Of a stretch of 7,427 nucleotides of DNA, positions 5,414 to 7,427 are shown piece by piece. How positions within the stretch are numbered: the stretch's first letter is position 1; each line of letters opens with the position of its first letter. The position numbers and the translations under genes were made by a program. The stretch is from an uncultured Selenomonadales bacterium. GTDB lineage: Bacteria; Bacillota; Negativicutes; Selenomonadales; Selenomonadaceae. The notes below the pieces were generated by a model, which did not search any database, was not told the DNA's origin, and saw only the letters and a program-made list of their open reading frames with translations. Location of the stretch: NCBI GenBank assembly GCA_946547205.1, contig CAMNPA010000055.1, forward strand, positions 1 to 7,427. The letters are read 5' to 3'.

Positions 5414-6574
5414 TCAGTTATTAACTTCGTTGGAAGAAAAGCGAACGTAACAGGCCTTGCCGCGCTTTTTCGACTCGTAAAGTGCTTTGTCCGCCAACAA
5501 ATACAACTTTTTGAAATCGTAATTGCCGAAGTCTGTCGCAATGCCTATGCTGCAGGAAAAATGTTCCGCTTGTCCGACTTTCAAAACGGCAAGGGCATGT
5601 AAAATTTCTTGTGAGACTTCGTCTGCTCTTTTGAGCGAAAAAACTGACATGCCGGGCATGTAAACCATGAACTCATCGCCGCCGACGCGCCCGATTATGT
5701 CGTTCGTGCGAAAAGCGCGCTCCAAAATCATTCCGAACGCTTTTAAAACTTCGTCGCCGATTTGATGCCCGTAAGTGTCGTTGACGTGCTTGAAGTTGTC
5801 GAAATCGAGAATCATCAAAACTGAAACGTCGGACGGTTTTTTGTTCGCAATCGCGGCTTTGGCCTCTTCCTCGAAAGACCGCTTGTTGAAAAGACCGGTC
5901 AACAGGTCGTGCTTGCTTTTATTCTTCGCCTCGTAAAATTCTTGCGAAAAGCGTGCGACGTACCAGCGGATAAACAAAAAGACTACGCCCAAAATCACCA
6001 GCGCAGTGGCCGTCGTCGTCAAAATATACCGCTCGATAATTTTTTCAAAACCTTTTGTTGATTGTGAAGTCATGAGCGCACCGACAACGGCGTTGTCGCT
6101 CTCCTGCCGAATCGGGATAATGTACGCCTGACAAGTTTGCCCGTTGATTTGAAATCTTCGGCACCAAAGTTGCGAACCGCGAGTCAACGTGTAATTTCGT
6201 ATGTACTCCAGCGCGTTCGTTTCCACGGAGCGATTTCCGTCTTTGTCCGTTATCGAAGTCATTTCCGCCGTGTCTTCAAAGAAAAAAGTCACGTCAACAT
6301 TGGTTTGCTTTTTCAAGTCGTCGACGATCGCCGTTTCGTCCGAGACGTTAAAATTCATTCCGCGCCAAACATGTCCGTCGGGTTTTCTGCCGTAATCGCC
6401 GTAGCCGTGACTGGAGTACAGAGCCAACGCCGCCAACGCAGTCGATTTCAAATTGCCTTGCTTTTCGTCGTAGAGACTGTCGCGAAATTGCACGAAACCT
6501 ATCGTCAGCGCAATCACAGCGAAGACCATTACCGGTATGCAACTCGCTATCAAAAGTTTTGTGCTGTACTTCAT
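5414..6574 (-). CDS. Membrane diguanylate cyclase with periplasmic Cache-like sensor and GGDEF domain
   Basis: This enzyme should make c-di-GMP from two GTP in response to a periplasmic signal. Layout of the 386 residues: first membrane helix about 7-28; periplasmic domain about 31-180 resembling a single Cache fold (LKKQTNVDVTFFFEDTAEMTSI, then NGQTCQAYIIPI and VVGALMTSQS); second helix about 184-204; GGDEF domain about 220-380. The active-site motif GGDEF (298-302) is intact, as are the metal/GTP segment LDFDNFKHVNDTYGH and the inhibitory site RTND (289-292), exactly five residues before GGDEF. So it should be active and feedback-inhibited. The sensor domain has two cysteines (138, 148). 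The ATG follows AGGTGAG, which overlaps the stop region of the upstream binding-protein gene, implying translational coupling. The ligand is unknown. Confidence 0.95.
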   Translation of the reverse strand: MKYSTKLLIASCIPVMVFAVIALTIGFVQFRDSLYDEKQGNLKSTALAALALYSSHGYGDYGRKPDGHVWRGMNFNVSDETAIVDDLKKQTNVDVTFFFEDTAEMTSITDKDGNRSVETNALEYIRNYTLTRGSQLWCRRFQINGQTCQAYIIPIRQESDNAVVGALMTSQSTKGFEKIIERYILTTTATALVILGVVFLFIRWYVARFSQEFYEAKNKSKHDLLTGLFNKRSFEEEAKAAIANKKPSDVSVLMILDFDNFKHVNDTYGHQIGDEVLKAFGMILERAFRTNDIIGRVGGDEFMVYMPGMSVFSLKRADEVSQEILHALAVLKVGQAEHFSCSIGIATDFGNYDFKKLYLLADKALYESKKRGKACYVRFSSNEVNN

Positions 6575-6584
6575 TTCAGCTCAC

Positions 6585-7427
6585 CTAAATCGAATCTTTG
6601 TAAAGGACGGCAATGCCGGTATCGATTGAGACATTTTTTCCGGTGTAAGTGCCCTTCAGAGCTTCGAGAGCGATTTTGATTCCGTTGTAACCCATAAGTT
6701 GTGGTTTCTGTTGCAAGGTCGCGTAAAGTGCCCCGTCGTTGAGCAAGTTCAAAATCGCGTCGGAAGTATCGAAGCCGACAACTATTTGTTTTGAATTCGA
6801 GTCTTTGATTTGTTCGCCGAGAGCCAATGCCGTGCGCTCGTTTGAACCGAAAAAGGCGACGTAGTCGGGATGTTCGATAACGAAATTTTTTACGCGTTGC
6901 GGGTCGTCTTCCATGAAAAAAGTTTCGGTAAGTTCAAAGTCGCTGCCTTCAAAAATCTTGCGAAAACCTTCGACGCGCAACCTCGTACTTGTGACGTTCG
7001 ATTTGTTCACCGTCAAGCCAATTTTGCCGGAAGATATTCCCGCTTCTTTCAAAGCTTTTTTCATCGTTTCGCCGGCAACTCTGCCCGCCAATTCGTTGTT
7101 GGTCGCCAAAAACGCCACGCAATCGAATTCGGCGGCATTGTCCACGAAAATAATTTTGACGCCGGCTTGAGCTGCTTTTTCCAAACTTTCGTTGACGCCC
7201 GTCGGAGAACTTGCCGCAAGTAAAATTGCTTCCGCGCCGTCCTCAACGGCCTGTTCGATACAAAGTCTTTGGGGCAGATCTTCATTAACGTCGGGCGCAA
7301 TCCATTTGTAATCCGTGTCGCCGAATTCCGCAACCGCATTGCGACAACCCGAATCAATCGACTTCCAAAAATCGTCCGCCAAATCCATCGTTATCAGGTA
7401 AATTTTGTGCGAATTCTTTTCGGCGGG
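6585..7427 (-). CDS. Type 1 periplasmic solute-binding protein, sugar-type (5' truncated)
   Basis: This is a Peripla_BP_4-type (ribose/galactose-binding-like) protein. 280 residues are visible and the frame stays open to the window edge. The Met at 7388 is internal, because the preceding codons continue the first beta strand (KIYLITMDLADDFWKSIDSG). The signal peptide and true start are therefore outside. Family landmarks: a first-strand aromatic after DLADDFW, GAEAILLAASSP, VKIIFVDNAA, ATNNELAGRVAGE, SNVTSTRLRVEGFRKI, the hinge region DYVAFFGSNERTALAL, VVGFDTSDAILNLL and LYATLQQKPQLMGYNGI. These match sugar or autoinducer binding proteins of ABC importers. No transporter gene is in view. The next gene, 10 bases on, is a diguanylate cyclase, so a role in ligand sensing is as plausible as uptake. 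Confidence 0.92.
   Translation of the reverse strand, partial: PAEKNSHKIYLITMDLADDFWKSIDSGCRNAVAEFGDTDYKWIAPDVNEDLPQRLCIEQAVEDGAEAILLAASSPTGVNESLEKAAQAGVKIIFVDNAAEFDCVAFLATNNELAGRVAGETMKKALKEAGISSGKIGLTVNKSNVTSTRLRVEGFRKIFEGSDFELTETFFMEDDPQRVKNFVIEHPDYVAFFGSNERTALALGEQIKDSNSKQIVVGFDTSDAILNLLNDGALYATLQQKPQLMGYNGIKIALEALKGTYTGKNVSIDTGIAVLYKDSI

Noticed and set aside
6137..6679. 180-codon rightward open frame opposite the cyclase and binding-protein genes
   Set aside because: It is antisense to two genes with clear family motifs, is Arg/Ser/His-rich and spans their junction.

Overview
The window looks like part of a large replicon, probably a megaplasmid or chromid, of an anaerobic bacterium. 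Negativicutes (Selenomonas-like) is my best guess. This rests on the gene types, clear AAGGAG/GGAGG ribosome-binding sites, a double-glycine leader peptide and a Rep_3-type initiator. It is inference, because there is no rRNA or other marker gene here.

Left third (1-3228, mostly + strand): the end of an Opp/Dpp peptide-importer operon. The 3' part of oppC (permease) is followed by oppD and oppF (ATPases), which overlap by 8 bases. Between oppC and oppD, on the opposite strand, lies a 122-residue peptide gene with a bacteriocin-type double-glycine leader and its own terminator. A structured leader with a strong hairpin and T-run sits just before oppD. OppD lacks all four C-terminal cysteines usual in its family.

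Centre (3229-5322): a compact iteron-type replication module. In order it holds a T-rich AT tract ending in 9-bp repeats, a 12-bp palindrome and a perfect 36-bp palindrome that share a core, an array of CTAGCATTTCTAACC iterons spaced about 2 or 3 helical turns apart, a near-consensus promoter with a 12-bp palindrome in its spacer, and a 435-codon Rep_3 (RepB-like) initiator gene. Together these are the expected parts of a theta-type plasmid origin and its autoregulated rep gene.

Right third (5323-7427, - strand): a two-gene unit converging on rep. The upstream gene, cut by the window edge, encodes a periplasmic sugar-type (type 1) solute-binding protein. Ten bases downstream is a membrane diguanylate cyclase with a periplasmic Cache-like sensor domain and an intact GGDEF plus inhibitory site. 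The pairing suggests a binding protein that may feed a c-di-GMP sensor. A hairpin/T-run terminator at 5329-5360 ends this unit, and its sequence resembles the one ending the peptide gene.

The most notable element is the replication origin. The secondary points of interest are the antisense double-glycine peptide splitting the opp operon and the binding-protein/diguanylate-cyclase pair.
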